A DNA stretch of 50,793 nucleotides from JBBREP01 sp036501845 (GTDB taxonomy: Bacteria > Actinomycetota > Acidimicrobiia > IMCC26256 > PALSA-610), in NCBI GenBank assembly GCA_036501845.1, contig DASXZO010000178.1:1-50793 (forward strand), read 5' to 3'. The notes below the pieces were generated by a model, which did no database searches, was not told the DNA's origin, and saw only the letters and a list, made by a program, of their open reading frames with translations. The translations under genes and the position numbers were made by a program. Shown here in pieces: positions 1 through 8,727 of the stretch. The first letter of the stretch is position 1. Each line of letters opens with the position of its first letter.

Positions 1-1
1 G

Positions 2-1747
2 AGTGAGACGGTTGCGCTGCAGACCTTCCTGCGACGTTCGCCGCGTGCAGCGCATCGTTGGGCCGGCAGCGGCGCGTTCGTGCCGCACGCGGCCAGCCGT
101 TCCGCCAACTCCTCCGGTCAAAGCAGCTTGTGCGTGTACAAGGGCTACTTCGACCCTCGCGGTGACGGCGGTGCGCTCGACGCCACCGGCTACTCCATCG
201 GGTACGACTGCCTCGACCACACGTTGTTCCTCACGGCTGTAAACGCGAACGGCATGGACCCCGCAGCCTTTGGCGCGTTCTCGATGATCATCGACACCGA
301 CATCGACGACACCGACGGATGTGGTGGTGGCGACGTTGCCATCGTCGCGACGAACGACGGCAACGGCAACATCGTGAGCGGAGCCGTCACGACACCGAGC
401 TGCGACACGACCACCTGGACCGTGCGTTCCGAAACCGTGACGCTGAATCAGCCCGACAGCGATTCGATCCAGCTCGCGTTCCCGAGCTCGGTCGCTGTGG
501 CCGACACATTCAGGTGGTACGCGGCACTCGCCGACACCGCCAACGCGGTCGACTTCATCCCCGACAGCGGCTGGCGCACCACCGTGATGCCGGACGGGTC
601 ACAGACCGCGCCGGGACCAGCGACCGCGGTACACGCGACGGCGACCGATGGCAACGTCGTGGTGTCGTTCGGCGCGCCACTCGACGACGGCGGCGACACG
701 ATCACGAGCTACGACATCATCCTCGAGCCGATCGGACAGGTGGGCCATCTCGCGGCTCCGGGCTCGGCCGTGTTCTCGGGGCTCACCGACAGCACGAGCT
801 ACTACGCCACCGTGTTGGCGAACAACGACATCGGCGCGAGCGCACCCGCGTCGTCGAACACGGTGGTTCCGACTGGCGTCACCGGCCAGTCGGTGACGCC
901 GTTCCGCAACGGGGCCACCGCAACCGTGAACGGTTCGTACCGCCCGGTGGTCGCTGACTTCGACCCGACCCGCACGAGCGACATCCTCTGGTACGCGCCC
1001 GGCCGCACCGCCGACCCCACATGGATCGGGCGGACAAGCGGAGGTTTCGCCAACGGACCCACACTCGCGATCAACGGCACGTACGAACCGATCGTCGGCG
1101 ACTTCAACTGCGACGGCTCACCCGACATCGTGTGGTACGGACCCGGCACGGCGCCGGACTCGATCTGGTGGATGAAGGGCTTCAAGCCCGTGTCGCAACA
1201 CACCGCCGTCGACGGCGTGTACCGCGCCGCAGCCGGCGACTTCAACGGCGACGACTGCACCGACATCCTCTGGCACGGGCCGGGAACCGCGCCCGACTCG
1301 ATCTGGGTCGGATCGCGATTCGAACAGCGCGTGAAGGGCCCCGGCATCGCGCTGAACGGTGCCTACGAACTCGTCGTGGGCGACTTCAACGGTGACGGCT
1401 ACAGCGACGTGCTGCTCTACGCGCCGGGCCGGGCGCAGGACCATCTCCTGCTCGGTGGCGCGACCGGATTCGCCAAGAACGTGCCGGTCACGATCAACGG
1501 CACGTATACGCCGGTCGTCGGCGACTTCGACGGCGACGGGTACAGCGACGTCATCTGGTACGCGCCGGGCTCGGCGCACGACTACCTCTGGCGCGGTGGC
1601 CCGCACGGCTTCACCGGCTCGCTCGCGCTCACGATCAACGGCAAGTACGACCCGATCGCCGGCGACTTCAACGGCGACGGCCACACCGACGTGCTGTGGT
1701 ACGCACCAGGGCCGACGCCTGACCCCATGTGGCTCGGCTCGACCTGA
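2..1747 (+). CDS. Secreted Fn3 / FG-GAP (VCBS-like) repeat protein, 5' end cut by window
   Basis: The frame is open from base 2, so the start lies outside the window; the GTG at 80 is only an internal candidate. A fibronectin type III-like segment lies at about nt 610-870. From about nt 930 to the stop there are six repeats of about 47 residues, each with a core like N-G-x-Y-x-P-x-x-G-D-F-N-G-D-G-x-S-D-V-x-W-Y-A-P-G. The D-x-N/D-x-D-G loops are typical calcium-binding FG-GAP/integrin-like blades, so a beta-propeller is likely. Proteins of this build are exported and act in adhesion, carbohydrate binding or as parts of secreted enzymes. No catalytic domain is visible here, so the function is undetermined. 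The region before the Fn3 segment resembles a generic extracellular beta-domain. Confidence 0.8.
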   Translation, partial: SETVALQTFLRRSPRAAHRWAGSGAFVPHAASRSANSSGQSSLCVYKGYFDPRGDGGALDATGYSIGYDCLDHTLFLTAVNANGMDPAAFGAFSMIIDTDIDDTDGCGGGDVAIVATNDGNGNIVSGAVTTPSCDTTTWTVRSETVTLNQPDSDSIQLAFPSSVAVADTFRWYAALADTANAVDFIPDSGWRTTVMPDGSQTAPGPATAVHATATDGNVVVSFGAPLDDGGDTITSYDIILEPIGQVGHLAAPGSAVFSGLTDSTSYYATVLANNDIGASAPASSNTVVPTGVTGQSVTPFRNGATATVNGSYRPVVADFDPTRTSDILWYAPGRTADPTWIGRTSGGFANGPTLAINGTYEPIVGDFNCDGSPDIVWYGPGTAPDSIWWMKGFKPVSQHTAVDGVYRAAAGDFNGDDCTDILWHGPGTAPDSIWVGSRFEQRVKGPGIALNGAYELVVGDFNGDGYSDVLLYAPGRAQDHLLLGGATGFAKNVPVTINGTYTPVVGDFDGDGYSDVIWYAPGSAHDYLWRGGPHGFTGSLALTINGKYDPIAGDFNGDGHTDVLWYAPGPTPDPMWLGST

Positions 1748-1760
1748 TCGAGTACTGCGA

Positions 1761-2618
1761 TCAGCTGCGCGCGAACTCGAGCAGTTGGGGGGCGAGTAGC
1801 GGCCAGTGTTCGAAGAGGGCGCCGGTGCCGTCGCGCGCGGCTTCGCCGCGACGAATCCATTCGTCGTCGGGCCACGGCGGCTCGACGAGCTGCGATCCCG
1901 GGATCAACTCGTGCAGCCGCTCCGACGTCGCGCGCGTGTGATGAGGATCGCTCTTGCCGCTGCGGAACACGAGCGTCGGCACGTGCATGGCCGCGAGGTC
2001 GGCGTCGGCGAGGCCCGGAACGGTCATGCCCGGCCCCGGGCAGTACACGAGCATCCACCGTTCGAGCGTCTCGATGAACTGCGCGGGATCGAGTGCGAGG
2101 AAACGTTCACGGTTGCGCGGGTTGCGCTCGAGCGCCTCGGTCCATTCGGGGAGCTCGACCACCGCTTCCATACCGCCTTGCCACGCGGCACGCAACGACT
2201 CGCCGCAGTAGTGCACCGCGAGCAGCAGCAGCCCGTACACCCCGCCCGAGATCCACACCATCGCCAACTTCGACGTCACGTCGGGGTGGCGCACCGCGGT
2301 GAGCAACGACACGCGAGCGCCGCCCGAGCCGCCCATGATCACCGCTGGTCCGAGGTCGAGCTGCCGTAACAGGCCCGCGAGCGCGTCGGCCTGCATCGCC
2401 GACTCCGATGGACCCGAAAAGGCCACGTCGGACGCGCCGCAGTTCGGGCGGTCCCAGATCACGACGCGCTGTTCGTGCGCGGCGATCGCCTCGGCGAGCT
2501 GGCGCACGCCCGGCGAGTCCATCGAGAAGCGACCGCCCGGCGTGATCGTCCACGCGGGACCGGCGTCGCCGACGATCTCGTATGCCAGCAGCGTGCCGTC
2601 CACGTTCGTAGTAGGCAT
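1761..2618 (-). CDS. Alpha/beta hydrolase
   Basis: A 285-residue single-domain alpha/beta hydrolase. It shows the strand-helix run ending in W-D-R-P-N-C-G-A-S-D, the nucleophile elbow G-G-S-G-G-A near residue 97, and an acid-site candidate in R-S-G-K-S-D-P near residue 222. The usual G-H near the C-terminus is not where it is normally seen. The likely catalytic His is in F-E-H-W-P-L-L-A-P near residue 271, matching the common H-x-P-x-x-x-P-x-x-L-x-x-F ending. It starts at an ATG, is divergent from the amidohydrolase at 2688 with about 70 bases between, and converges tightly with the Fn3/FG-GAP gene. The substrate cannot be told; esterase, haloperoxidase-like or C-C hydrolase activity are all possible. 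Confidence 0.85.
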   Translation of the reverse strand: MPTTNVDGTLLAYEIVGDAGPAWTITPGGRFSMDSPGVRQLAEAIAAHEQRVVIWDRPNCGASDVAFSGPSESAMQADALAGLLRQLDLGPAVIMGGSGGARVSLLTAVRHPDVTSKLAMVWISGGVYGLLLLAVHYCGESLRAAWQGGMEAVVELPEWTEALERNPRNRERFLALDPAQFIETLERWMLVYCPGPGMTVPGLADADLAAMHVPTLVFRSGKSDPHHTRATSERLHELIPGSQLVEPPWPDDEWIRRGEAARDGTGALFEHWPLLAPQLLEFARS

Positions 2619-2687
2619 GACGATGGCGAATGTACCGTGGGGACGGCACCGAGCAGCGAGCCACTACCCAATGAGGAGGTCGCGCCG

Positions 2688-3854
2688 ATGACCCTTTCTA
2701 CCGACAGCGTGCGAGTGGTCGACGCCGACACGCACATGACCGAGCAGCACGATCTCTGGACGAGTCGTGCACCCGCGTCGCTCCGTGAGCGCGTGCCTCA
2801 GGTGGCGCGGCTCGACGGCATGGCGTGCTGGTGCGTGGACGGTGAGATCCTCGGCCGGGCCGGCGCCGGTGGCGTGGTCGACAACCACGGCAACAAGGGC
2901 CGCTCGTACGAGGGTCTCTACGAGTGGGAGATCGACAAAGCGCACGTGGCGTCGTACGACCCCGTGGCACGCGTCGCGCTCATGGACGAGCTCGGCGTGC
3001 ACGCGCAGGTGGTGTTTCCGGGCGTGGTCGGTCTCGGCGGTCAGGGCCTCGCCGACGTGGTGAAGGACACCGCGCTGCGCCAGGTGTGCACCGAGATCTT
3101 CAACGACGCCAGCGCCGAGATCCAGGCCGGATCGGGCAACCGACTCCTCCCGATGGCGCTGCTTCCCGCGTGGGACATCCCGGCGAGCGTGCGCGAGGTG
3201 GAACGCGCGGCCGCACTGGGATTGCGCGGCGTGAACCTCACGAGCGACCCGCAGGACCTCGGTGCGCCCGACCTCGCCGACCCCGCATGGGATCCAGTGT
3301 GGGAGGCATGCAGCTCGCTGCACATGCCGGTGCACTTCCACATCGGTGCCAGCCTCACCACGATGAACTACTTCGGCACCTACCCGTGGCCGTCGCACGA
3401 TGACGACACCAAGCTCGCAATCGGCGGCACGCTCCTGTTCATCGGGAACGCGCGTGTCGTGGTCAACATCATCTGCTCGGGCATGCTCGATCGTTACCCC
3501 GACCTGAAGATCGTGTCGGTGGAGAGTGGCGCGGGATGGATCCCGTTCATCCTCGAGGCGCTCGAGTACGAGATGGACGAGAACGCGCGGGATCTGCGCA
3601 CGCGCCTGTCACTCACGCCCAAGGAATTCTTCCGGCGCAACATCTACGCCACCATGTGGTTCGAGCGCACGGATCTCACATCGCTCGTGCACCAGGTCGG
3701 CGAGGAAAACATCCTGTTCGAGACCGACTTCCCGCACCCCACGTGCCTGTTCCCGGCACCGCTCGAGACGGCCGAGCGCAACATGGCCGAGTTGAGCGAC
3801 ACGGCGCGGCGCAAGATCCTCGGCGAGAACGCGCTGAAGCTCTACCGGCTCTGA
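2688..3854 (+). CDS. Amidohydrolase family 2 (ACMSD-like) metal-dependent hydrolase
   Basis: A 388-residue TIM-barrel amidohydrolase (amidohydrolase 2 family). The ATG at 2688 was chosen because GAGGAGG lies just upstream and the protein then opens with the metal-binding strand V-V-D-A-D-T-H-M (D12, D14, H16). Further family marks are P-V-H-F-H-I-G in the middle, the segment S-V-E-S-G-A-G-W-I-P, and the late metal-site motif E-T-D-F-P-H-P. The frame stays open upstream to 2475, but that part lies over the divergent hydrolase gene and is not expected to be translated. Relatives decarboxylate or hydrolyse ring-derived acids; the actual substrate is unknown. Confidence 0.9.
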   Translation: MTLSTDSVRVVDADTHMTEQHDLWTSRAPASLRERVPQVARLDGMACWCVDGEILGRAGAGGVVDNHGNKGRSYEGLYEWEIDKAHVASYDPVARVALMDELGVHAQVVFPGVVGLGGQGLADVVKDTALRQVCTEIFNDASAEIQAGSGNRLLPMALLPAWDIPASVREVERAAALGLRGVNLTSDPQDLGAPDLADPAWDPVWEACSSLHMPVHFHIGASLTTMNYFGTYPWPSHDDDTKLAIGGTLLFIGNARVVVNIICSGMLDRYPDLKIVSVESGAGWIPFILEALEYEMDENARDLRTRLSLTPKEFFRRNIYATMWFERTDLTSLVHQVGEENILFETDFPHPTCLFPAPLETAERNMAELSDTARRKILGENALKLYRL

Positions 3855-3868
3855 CGTTCTGGCTGCAG

Positions 3869-5029
3869 TCAACCGCTGATGCGTTCGAGCGCGTCGGCAA
3901 CGGTCGGTGTCTCGGCCATCTCCGATGCGATTGTTTGCGCGCGCGTTCGGAACGACGGGTCGGCAAGCACCTGCTGGATCGCGCCCGTGATGCGCGGCAC
4001 CGCGTCTGCGTCGATCGGCGTGCGCGCGCCGCGCCCGTCGTGTCGTTGCTGCTCGACTGCGATGCCGGCACCCGACCGCGTCACGCGGTGCGCGTTCTCG
4101 AACTGATCGGCGAATACCGGCACCACCACGAGTGGCACGCCTGCGGCCAGCGCGCCGTACACCGTGCCCGACCCGCCGTGGCACACGACGAGATCGGCCG
4201 CGGCCAGCACGTCGGCCTGGTCCACCCAGGGCTCCACGTGCACGTGATCGGGCACGGCACCGAGCGCACCGGTGCGGTCAAACTCGTGGCCGACCGTGAG
4301 GAGCACCCGCGCGTCGAACGACCCCACCGCGGCGGTCGCGACCTTGAACACGTCGGCCGCGATCGACATGAACCCCAGCACGGTCCCGAAGGTGACGTAC
4401 ACGAGTGGTGCACGCGAACCCGCCCACCAATCGGGGAGCGCGACCGGCTCGCTGCTGTCGCCGTCGTGATAGCGGATCGTGGTGGCGAACGGCGAGGGAT
4501 CGAGCGCATCCGGAAAGCGTGTGAGGTACGGCTCGGCGCGCAGCGCGTCGGTGATGCCCGCGCCGTGCCGATCGAGCGCCGGCGCCGCGACCGCAAGCGA
4601 TCCGGCCTCGACCTCGGCGAGCGAGATCGCCACCTGACCCACCGGCACGGATCGACGGTGCGCGACCACCGCGCTGGCGAACTCGGCCGGGTCGCGCAGC
4701 ACCAGATCCGGCTGCCACTCCTCCACGAACCGGTCGGCGGCCGGCAGCATGGCGTCGGCGGCGAGCCGCCCGAACAGCTCGCGGTTGCCGAGCACCGACG
4801 CTTCCAACGGCGCCGCCACCGCGAGCTGCTCGCGGATCGGCGCGATCTCGGCCTCAGGCGGTTCGCCGCCCGGCACGAAGGTGAAACCCTCGCGTTGCAC
4901 CATTTCGCGCAACGCCGGTGGGCCGATCACGCGCACCTCGTCACCGCGCCGTTGCGCCGCGACGAGAAACGGCACCAACGGTCCGAGATGCCCTGCGCCG
5001 CCGAGCGAGCAGGCACCGAGTACACGCAT
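3869..5029 (-). CDS. GT1-family (MGT/UGT-like) glycosyltransferase
   Basis: A 386-residue GT-B glycosyltransferase of the macrolide/UDP-glucuronosyl type. The N-terminus has the acceptor-domain signature G-G-A-G-H-L-G-P-L-V-P. The C-terminal half has the nucleotide-sugar signature: V-E-P-W-V-D-Q-A-D-V-L, then C-H-G-G-S-G-T-V-Y-G-A-L-A-A-G-V-P-L, then a P-x-F-A-D-Q-F-E-N-A segment. These are the family's conserved donor-binding residues (the catalytic-domain His in H-G-G and the D-Q pair). Such enzymes glycosylate lipids, macrolides, terpenoids or flavonoids. There are no biosynthetic neighbours to name the acceptor. It converges with the amidohydrolase gene, 14 bases apart. Confidence 0.9.
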   Translation of the reverse strand: MRVLGACSLGGAGHLGPLVPFLVAAQRRGDEVRVIGPPALREMVQREGFTFVPGGEPPEAEIAPIREQLAVAAPLEASVLGNRELFGRLAADAMLPAADRFVEEWQPDLVLRDPAEFASAVVAHRRSVPVGQVAISLAEVEAGSLAVAAPALDRHGAGITDALRAEPYLTRFPDALDPSPFATTIRYHDGDSSEPVALPDWWAGSRAPLVYVTFGTVLGFMSIAADVFKVATAAVGSFDARVLLTVGHEFDRTGALGAVPDHVHVEPWVDQADVLAAADLVVCHGGSGTVYGALAAGVPLVVVPVFADQFENAHRVTRSGAGIAVEQQRHDGRGARTPIDADAVPRITGAIQQVLADPSFRTRAQTIASEMAETPTVADALERISG

Positions 5030-5070
5030 CGGACTCTGGTCTCATTTCCGGTGCGCGAGCACGTCGACAC

Positions 5071-6468
5071 CTAAAGGTGGCTGAAGCCTGATGCTTCCTC
5101 GGGTGTCATCGACTTCTGCACCGGGTGGGCGCCGAAGTGCGCGATCGCAGCGCGCATGTCGTCGATCAGCAAGGCGGCGAGATCGCGGTTGAGGTCGAGG
5201 CGAACAAGGATGCGCTGCACCGCCACATCGGACACCGATCCGGTGAGCGGGTACGCCGGCACCTGCCAGCCGCGCACGCGCAGACGGTCGGCGACGTCGT
5301 ACAGCGTGTAACCGGGCGACGCGCCGTCGGCGATTCGCCATGCCACTGCCGGTATCCCAGTGTGAGCGTCGCCGTTGCACATGATCTCGAACGGCCCGAG
5401 CTGCGCGATCTCACCAGCCAGATAGCGGCCGATGTCGTAGGCCGCGTCGTGCACGCGCTTGGAGCCGTCGCGGCCGAGCCGCAGGAAGTTGTAGTACTGC
5501 GCCACGATCTGGCCGGCGGGTCGCGAAAAGTTGATCTGGAACACCGGCATGTCGCCGCCGAGATAGCTCACGTGGAAGATCAGCTCGTCAGGCAGTTCGG
5601 CGGTGTCGCGCCACACCACCCAGCCGACACCAAGCGGCGCCAACCCGAACTTGTGGCCCGACGTGCTGATCGACTTCACCCGCGGCGTGCGGAAGTCGAA
5701 CTCCAATTCGGGCGCGCAGAACGGCGCCAGGAACGCGCCGCTCGCACCGTCGACGTGAATGTCGACGTCGAGGCCGGTGCGCGCGTGCAGCGCGTCGAGT
5801 GCCGCGCCGATAGCCGCGACGTCTTCGTACGCCCCGGTGTAGGTGACGCCGAACGTCGGCACCACCACGATGGTGTTCTCGTCGACGCGCTCGAGCACGT
5901 CGTCGGGCGTCATGCAGTAGTGGTTCGGCGACATCGGGACCTCGCGCATCTCGATGTCCCAGTAGCGAGCGAACTTGTGCCACACCACCTGCACCGGTCC
6001 GCACACCATGTTCGGCCGGTCGGCCGGCAACCCCGCGGCAGCACGCTTGGCCCGCCAACGCCACTTCGCGGCCATACCCGCGAGCATGCATGCCTCCGAC
6101 GATCCGATCGCCGATGTGCCCACTGTGTTCGCGGCGTGGGGTGCGTGCCACAGGTCGGCGAGCATGTGCACGCAGCGGCGCTCGAGCTCCGCGGTCTGCG
6201 GGTACTCGTCCTTGTCGATCATGTTCTTGTCGAGCGAGAGGTTCATCAGGTCGTGCACCTGCTGCTCCTCCCACGTCTGGCAGAACGTCGCCAGGTTCTG
6301 GCGCGCGTTGCCGTCGAGCATCAGCTCGTCACGCACCACCTGCGACGCGTCATCCGGCTCGGACTCGTGCTCCGGGAATGCATACTTCGGCATCCCCCGG
6401 CTGAGATCTTGGCCCGGGTACACACAAGCGTCGAGATCCTGCACGACCGCGCGTTGATGCAGCGGCAT
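5071..6468 (-). CDS. gad: Glutamate decarboxylase (PLP-dependent)
   Basis: A 465-residue protein, almost the same length as E. coli GadB, converting glutamate to GABA and CO2. Visible family marks are the N-terminal segment with M-P-K-Y-A-F-P, the cofactor region G-T-S-A-I-G-S-S-E-A, the aspartate in D-V-D-I-H-V-D-G-A-S-G-A-F that contacts the pyridine ring, and the Schiff-base lysine in S-T-S-G-H-K-F-G near residue 270. It ends in G-F-S-H-L, like other GADs. The ATG follows a purine-rich GAGGGGG. No GABA antiporter or GABA transaminase is next to it, so a role in acid resistance or GABA metabolism is only inferred. Confidence 0.95.
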   Translation of the reverse strand: MPLHQRAVVQDLDACVYPGQDLSRGMPKYAFPEHESEPDDASQVVRDELMLDGNARQNLATFCQTWEEQQVHDLMNLSLDKNMIDKDEYPQTAELERRCVHMLADLWHAPHAANTVGTSAIGSSEACMLAGMAAKWRWRAKRAAAGLPADRPNMVCGPVQVVWHKFARYWDIEMREVPMSPNHYCMTPDDVLERVDENTIVVVPTFGVTYTGAYEDVAAIGAALDALHARTGLDVDIHVDGASGAFLAPFCAPELEFDFRTPRVKSISTSGHKFGLAPLGVGWVVWRDTAELPDELIFHVSYLGGDMPVFQINFSRPAGQIVAQYYNFLRLGRDGSKRVHDAAYDIGRYLAGEIAQLGPFEIMCNGDAHTGIPAVAWRIADGASPGYTLYDVADRLRVRGWQVPAYPLTGSVSDVAVQRILVRLDLNRDLAALLIDDMRAAIAHFGAHPVQKSMTPEEASGFSHL

Positions 6469-6524
6469 GGCGCACCCCCTCGGAGGAGATCACTGAGCGA
6501 ACCGCAAGCTATTCGCGCATTCGA

Positions 6525-7673
6525 TCAGACGAGCGCCGGGCTCGCGCCGTAGGCGTCGTAAGCCCGGCCGTCGCGTTCGGCGGTGACGCGCCCGCATTCG
6601 AATTGGAAGGGCGAAATGCCGCCGAGCTCCCATGCCGTCACCGAGCCGCACTCGACCGCGCGACTCGATTTCGCGACGATCCCGAGCGTCGCGCGCACCT
6701 CTTCGACGGATCGGTGAGCGTCGGAGAACCAGTCACGGGCCAGGAGGTCGGGCCCGCCGGCATGCGCGGCGCAGAGAGCGCCGCGGCGCATCGCGTCGGC
6801 GAGCCGCACCGCCATGCCTTGATGCGACAGGTGGCCACGGTCGTACTCGAACAGCCCCGCCCCACTCGACAGGTATCCCGTCTCGAACAGGCTCACGACC
6901 ATCGCAAGCAGTGAGAACGCGCGCGCGTCGTCGTTGGCTCGCGAGATGAAGCCGAACACCTCGAGCTCGCTCTCGACCGTCGACCCGTATCCGGTGAGCA
7001 CATGCACCCAATCGTGCTGCGCGAGCAGTGGCGGCGCGCTCCCCAATCGGCCCGGGAACACGAAACCCCGCGCGTCGTAGAACTTGGCCACCTCGCGCCC
7101 GAGCGTGCCGTCGGGCAGCTCGCGCAAGGCCGCCCAACGCGATGCGAGCGCGGGATCGTCGACGCACAGGTCCCACGCCGCCTCCAACGCGCCCGACGTG
7201 TGCAACGAATCGGACCGCGTGGCGTCCCAACCCGTCATGTAGCCCGAGCGGTCGAAGTCGATCAGGGCGAGCCCGAGGCTGCCGTGCGCGTACCGGTGCG
7301 CCACACGAAGCATGTCGTTCTGCACGCCGAGCTCGCGTGCGTAGCCGTCGATCCGTTCGATCACCTCGTCGGGCAACGGCACGAGCACGAGCGCGCACAG
7401 CAGCATGAACTGCAGCATGCGCTGGCGGAATCCTTCGTTGCGGTCGCGCATCGCCCGGGCGAACGCCTCGGCGTCGAGCCGCGGGACGCGGTCGGCCGGC
7501 ATCACGAATCCCGTCATCGACTCGGTGAGCGCCTCGATGAGTAGGCGCTGTAACGAGGTGAGCGAGCCGTTGCTCGCCGCGGCCCCGGCCACGCCACCGG
7601 CGACGATGCGCGCCTCGGCGGCATCGGGCGGTGTGAGCTTGACCGCATCGTCAGCGGGGAACGGGATTGGCAC
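6525..7673 (-). CDS. Coq4-like domain protein
   Basis: About 382 residues from the GTG at 7673. The open frame runs on to 8090 but overlaps the ABM-like gene, and no better start is seen, so the start is tentative. The centre carries H220-D221-x-x-H224 followed 11 residues later by E236, inside L-x-Q-H-D-W-V-H-V-L-T-G-Y-G. This H-D-x-x-H-(x11)-E metal motif, with the L-T-G-Y-G tail, is the signature of Coq4 proteins of ubiquinone synthesis. Downstream, F-G-F-I-S-R-A-N-D matches the next Coq4 helix. About 190 residues before and 100 after the motif are extra compared with yeast Coq4. The role in an actinobacterium, where menaquinone is the usual quinone, is unknown. Confidence 0.7.
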   Translation of the reverse strand: MPIPFPADDAVKLTPPDAAEARIVAGGVAGAAASNGSLTSLQRLLIEALTESMTGFVMPADRVPRLDAEAFARAMRDRNEGFRQRMLQFMLLCALVLVPLPDEVIERIDGYARELGVQNDMLRVAHRYAHGSLGLALIDFDRSGYMTGWDATRSDSLHTSGALEAAWDLCVDDPALASRWAALRELPDGTLGREVAKFYDARGFVFPGRLGSAPPLLAQHDWVHVLTGYGSTVESELEVFGFISRANDDARAFSLLAMVVSLFETGYLSSGAGLFEYDRGHLSHQGMAVRLADAMRRGALCAAHAGGPDLLARDWFSDAHRSVEEVRATLGIVAKSSRAVECGSVTAWELGGISPFQFECGRVTAERDGRAYDAYGASPALV

Positions 7674-7753
7674 GCGGGCGATTGTCGCGCCCGCATCCAA
7701 ATCGTTTTCCCGAGCCCGCCTTGGGGCCCCGCCGTGCGGGCAGCCCCCGGCCG

Positions 7754-8056
7754 TCAGCACTGGTCGACGGTGTCGATCACCTCGTAGATCGCGATCTCGG
7801 GCGGCCCTTGCACACCGGCGTCCTGCATGAGGCTCGCGATCACTTGATGGTCGAAGAACTTCTGGAACGACTCGGCGTCGGGCCACTCGTCGACAATGAT
7901 GATCGTGCCGTCGTTGCCGGCCGCGAAGCGATGGTGGATCACACCAGCGTGCAACGCGTCCTGCATCACCGAACGGAAGTCGGCGGCTCGCTCCGCGTGC
8001 ACCCGCTCGAAGTCGGCAGGGTCGGCCTTCATCGTTGCGATCACCAGTACTGACAT
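7754..8056 (-). CDS. ABM-like dimeric alpha/beta-barrel protein
   Basis: A 100-residue protein starting at the ATG at 8056, preceded by GAGGAGGAACC, an excellent ribosome binding site; the 17 residues upstream in frame are not part of it. It begins M-S-V-L-V-I-A-T-M-K-A-D-P and contains a ferredoxin-like alpha+beta fold with A-G-V-I-H-H-R-F and I-I-I-V-D-E-W-P-D-A-E-S-F-Q-K-F-F, the pattern of the antibiotic biosynthesis monooxygenase (ABM) superfamily. Those proteins are small dimeric enzymes or binding proteins. It lies 80 bases upstream of the Coq4-like gene on the same strand, so the two may be co-transcribed. The substrate is unknown. Confidence 0.8.
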   Translation of the reverse strand: MSVLVIATMKADPADFERVHAERAADFRSVMQDALHAGVIHHRFAAGNDGTIIIVDEWPDAESFQKFFDHQVIASLMQDAGVQGPPEIAIYEVIDTVDQC

Positions 8057-8163
8057 GGTTCCTCCTCGGTGGGAACGGTCGCTTCCACACTGCCGTTGGA
8101 CTCCCACAGTTCGCCGCCGGCGCGGTCGCGGATCACCCGATCATCGGATGCGGCACGCTCGGC

Positions 8164-8181
8164 GGTAGTGGCTCAGTTTGA
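8164..8181 (+). repeat. Left copy of 18-bp inverted repeat
   Basis: GGTAGTGGCTCAGTTTGA, perfect inverted partner at 8719-8736. Similarity stops abruptly on the outer side and weakens after one indel on the inner side. Confidence 0.85.
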
Positions 8182-8230
8182 GATCGACGGGCGGTAGTCG
8201 GGCATCGGTGAACCTCCTACGCTGGTGGGC

Positions 8231-8447
8231 ATGGCGAAGCGCACGAAGATGCCAACGGACGTGAACCAACGCGCCGCGGCGATCGTCGCGCTCGCCACTG
8301 GTGAGGTTGAGCCCGAGCCCGAGAAGGACACGGCGCGCTGCTGGTGGAAGCAAGGGTGGCAAGAGCCGCGCCGAGAAGTTCGCGATGGCGGCCGGTGTCG
8401 AGACCTACCCGTGGAGCGTCACCCAACTCGCCGAGCTGCTGGACTAG
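8231..8447 (+). pseudogene. Small basic protein gene with a +1 frameshift
   Basis: The ATG at 8231 (after a CCTCCTAC-rich leader) opens M-A-K-R-T-K-M-P-T-D-V-N-Q-R-A-A-A-I-V. This runs through an E-P-E-P-E-K stretch, and the frame then loses sense near base 8325. In the +1 frame the sequence continues G-S-K-G-G-K-S-R-A-E-K-F-A and ends L-A-E-L-L-D at the TAG at 8445. Together the parts resemble a short conserved actinobacterial family of small basic proteins with V-x-x-R-A-A-A-I-V near the start and K-G-G-x-x-R-A near the end, whose function is not settled. One extra base, real or from assembly error, accounts for the break. Confidence 0.55.
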
Positions 8448-8451
8448 GGAC

Positions 8452-8727
8452 GTGGCCCCCTCTCGCGAGCGCAACGGTGTCCAGCAGTGGCGCTGCCCCT
8501 GCTGCGGCTACTGGGCCCTACAAGACGACGTGTTCGACATCTGCAGCGTCTGTTTCTGGCACGACGACGGTCAGGACGATCCACACGCCGATGAGGTTTG
8601 GGAAGGACCGAACGATGACCTGAGCTTGACGCAAGCGCGGGAGAACTATCGACGCATCGGCTCAAGCAATGACCGCAGGCGCGCTTTCGTCCGAGAGCCT
8701 CGGCCAGACGAGCTTGATTCAAACTGA
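8452..8727 (+). CDS. Cysteine-rich CPCC family protein
   Basis: A 91-residue protein from the GTG at 8452. It has R-C-P-C-C-G-Y (C15, C17, C18) and F-D-I-C-S-V-C-F-W-H-D-D (C31, C34), followed by L-S-L-T-Q-A-R-E-N-Y. This is the layout of the small CPCC family of presumed zinc-binding proteins, which often appear as orphan genes in mobile regions. The function is unknown. The gene starts four bases after the stop of the frameshifted small gene, and its own stop lies inside the right copy of the 18-bp inverted repeat. Confidence 0.8.
   Translation: MAPSRERNGVQQWRCPCCGYWALQDDVFDICSVCFWHDDGQDDPHADEVWEGPNDDLSLTQARENYRRIGSSNDRRRAFVREPRPDELDSN

Noticed and set aside
2659..2670. GAGCCACTACCC, a 12-base match to part of the 18-bp inverted repeat at 8727-8738
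   Set aside because: Too short and without extension; probably chance.
2475..2687. N-terminal extension of the amidohydrolase frame
   Set aside because: Covers the divergent hydrolase 5' end; ATG 2688 has a strong ribosome binding site and the family N-terminus.
5125..6552. 475-residue plus-strand open frame antisense to glutamate decarboxylase
   Set aside because: Shadow of the high-GC gad gene; composition dominated by R, H and V and no domain.
7714..7741. GCCCGC ... GCGGGC hairpin between the ABM-like and Coq4-like genes
   Set aside because: Only 6 bp with a 16-base loop; not convincing as a terminator.
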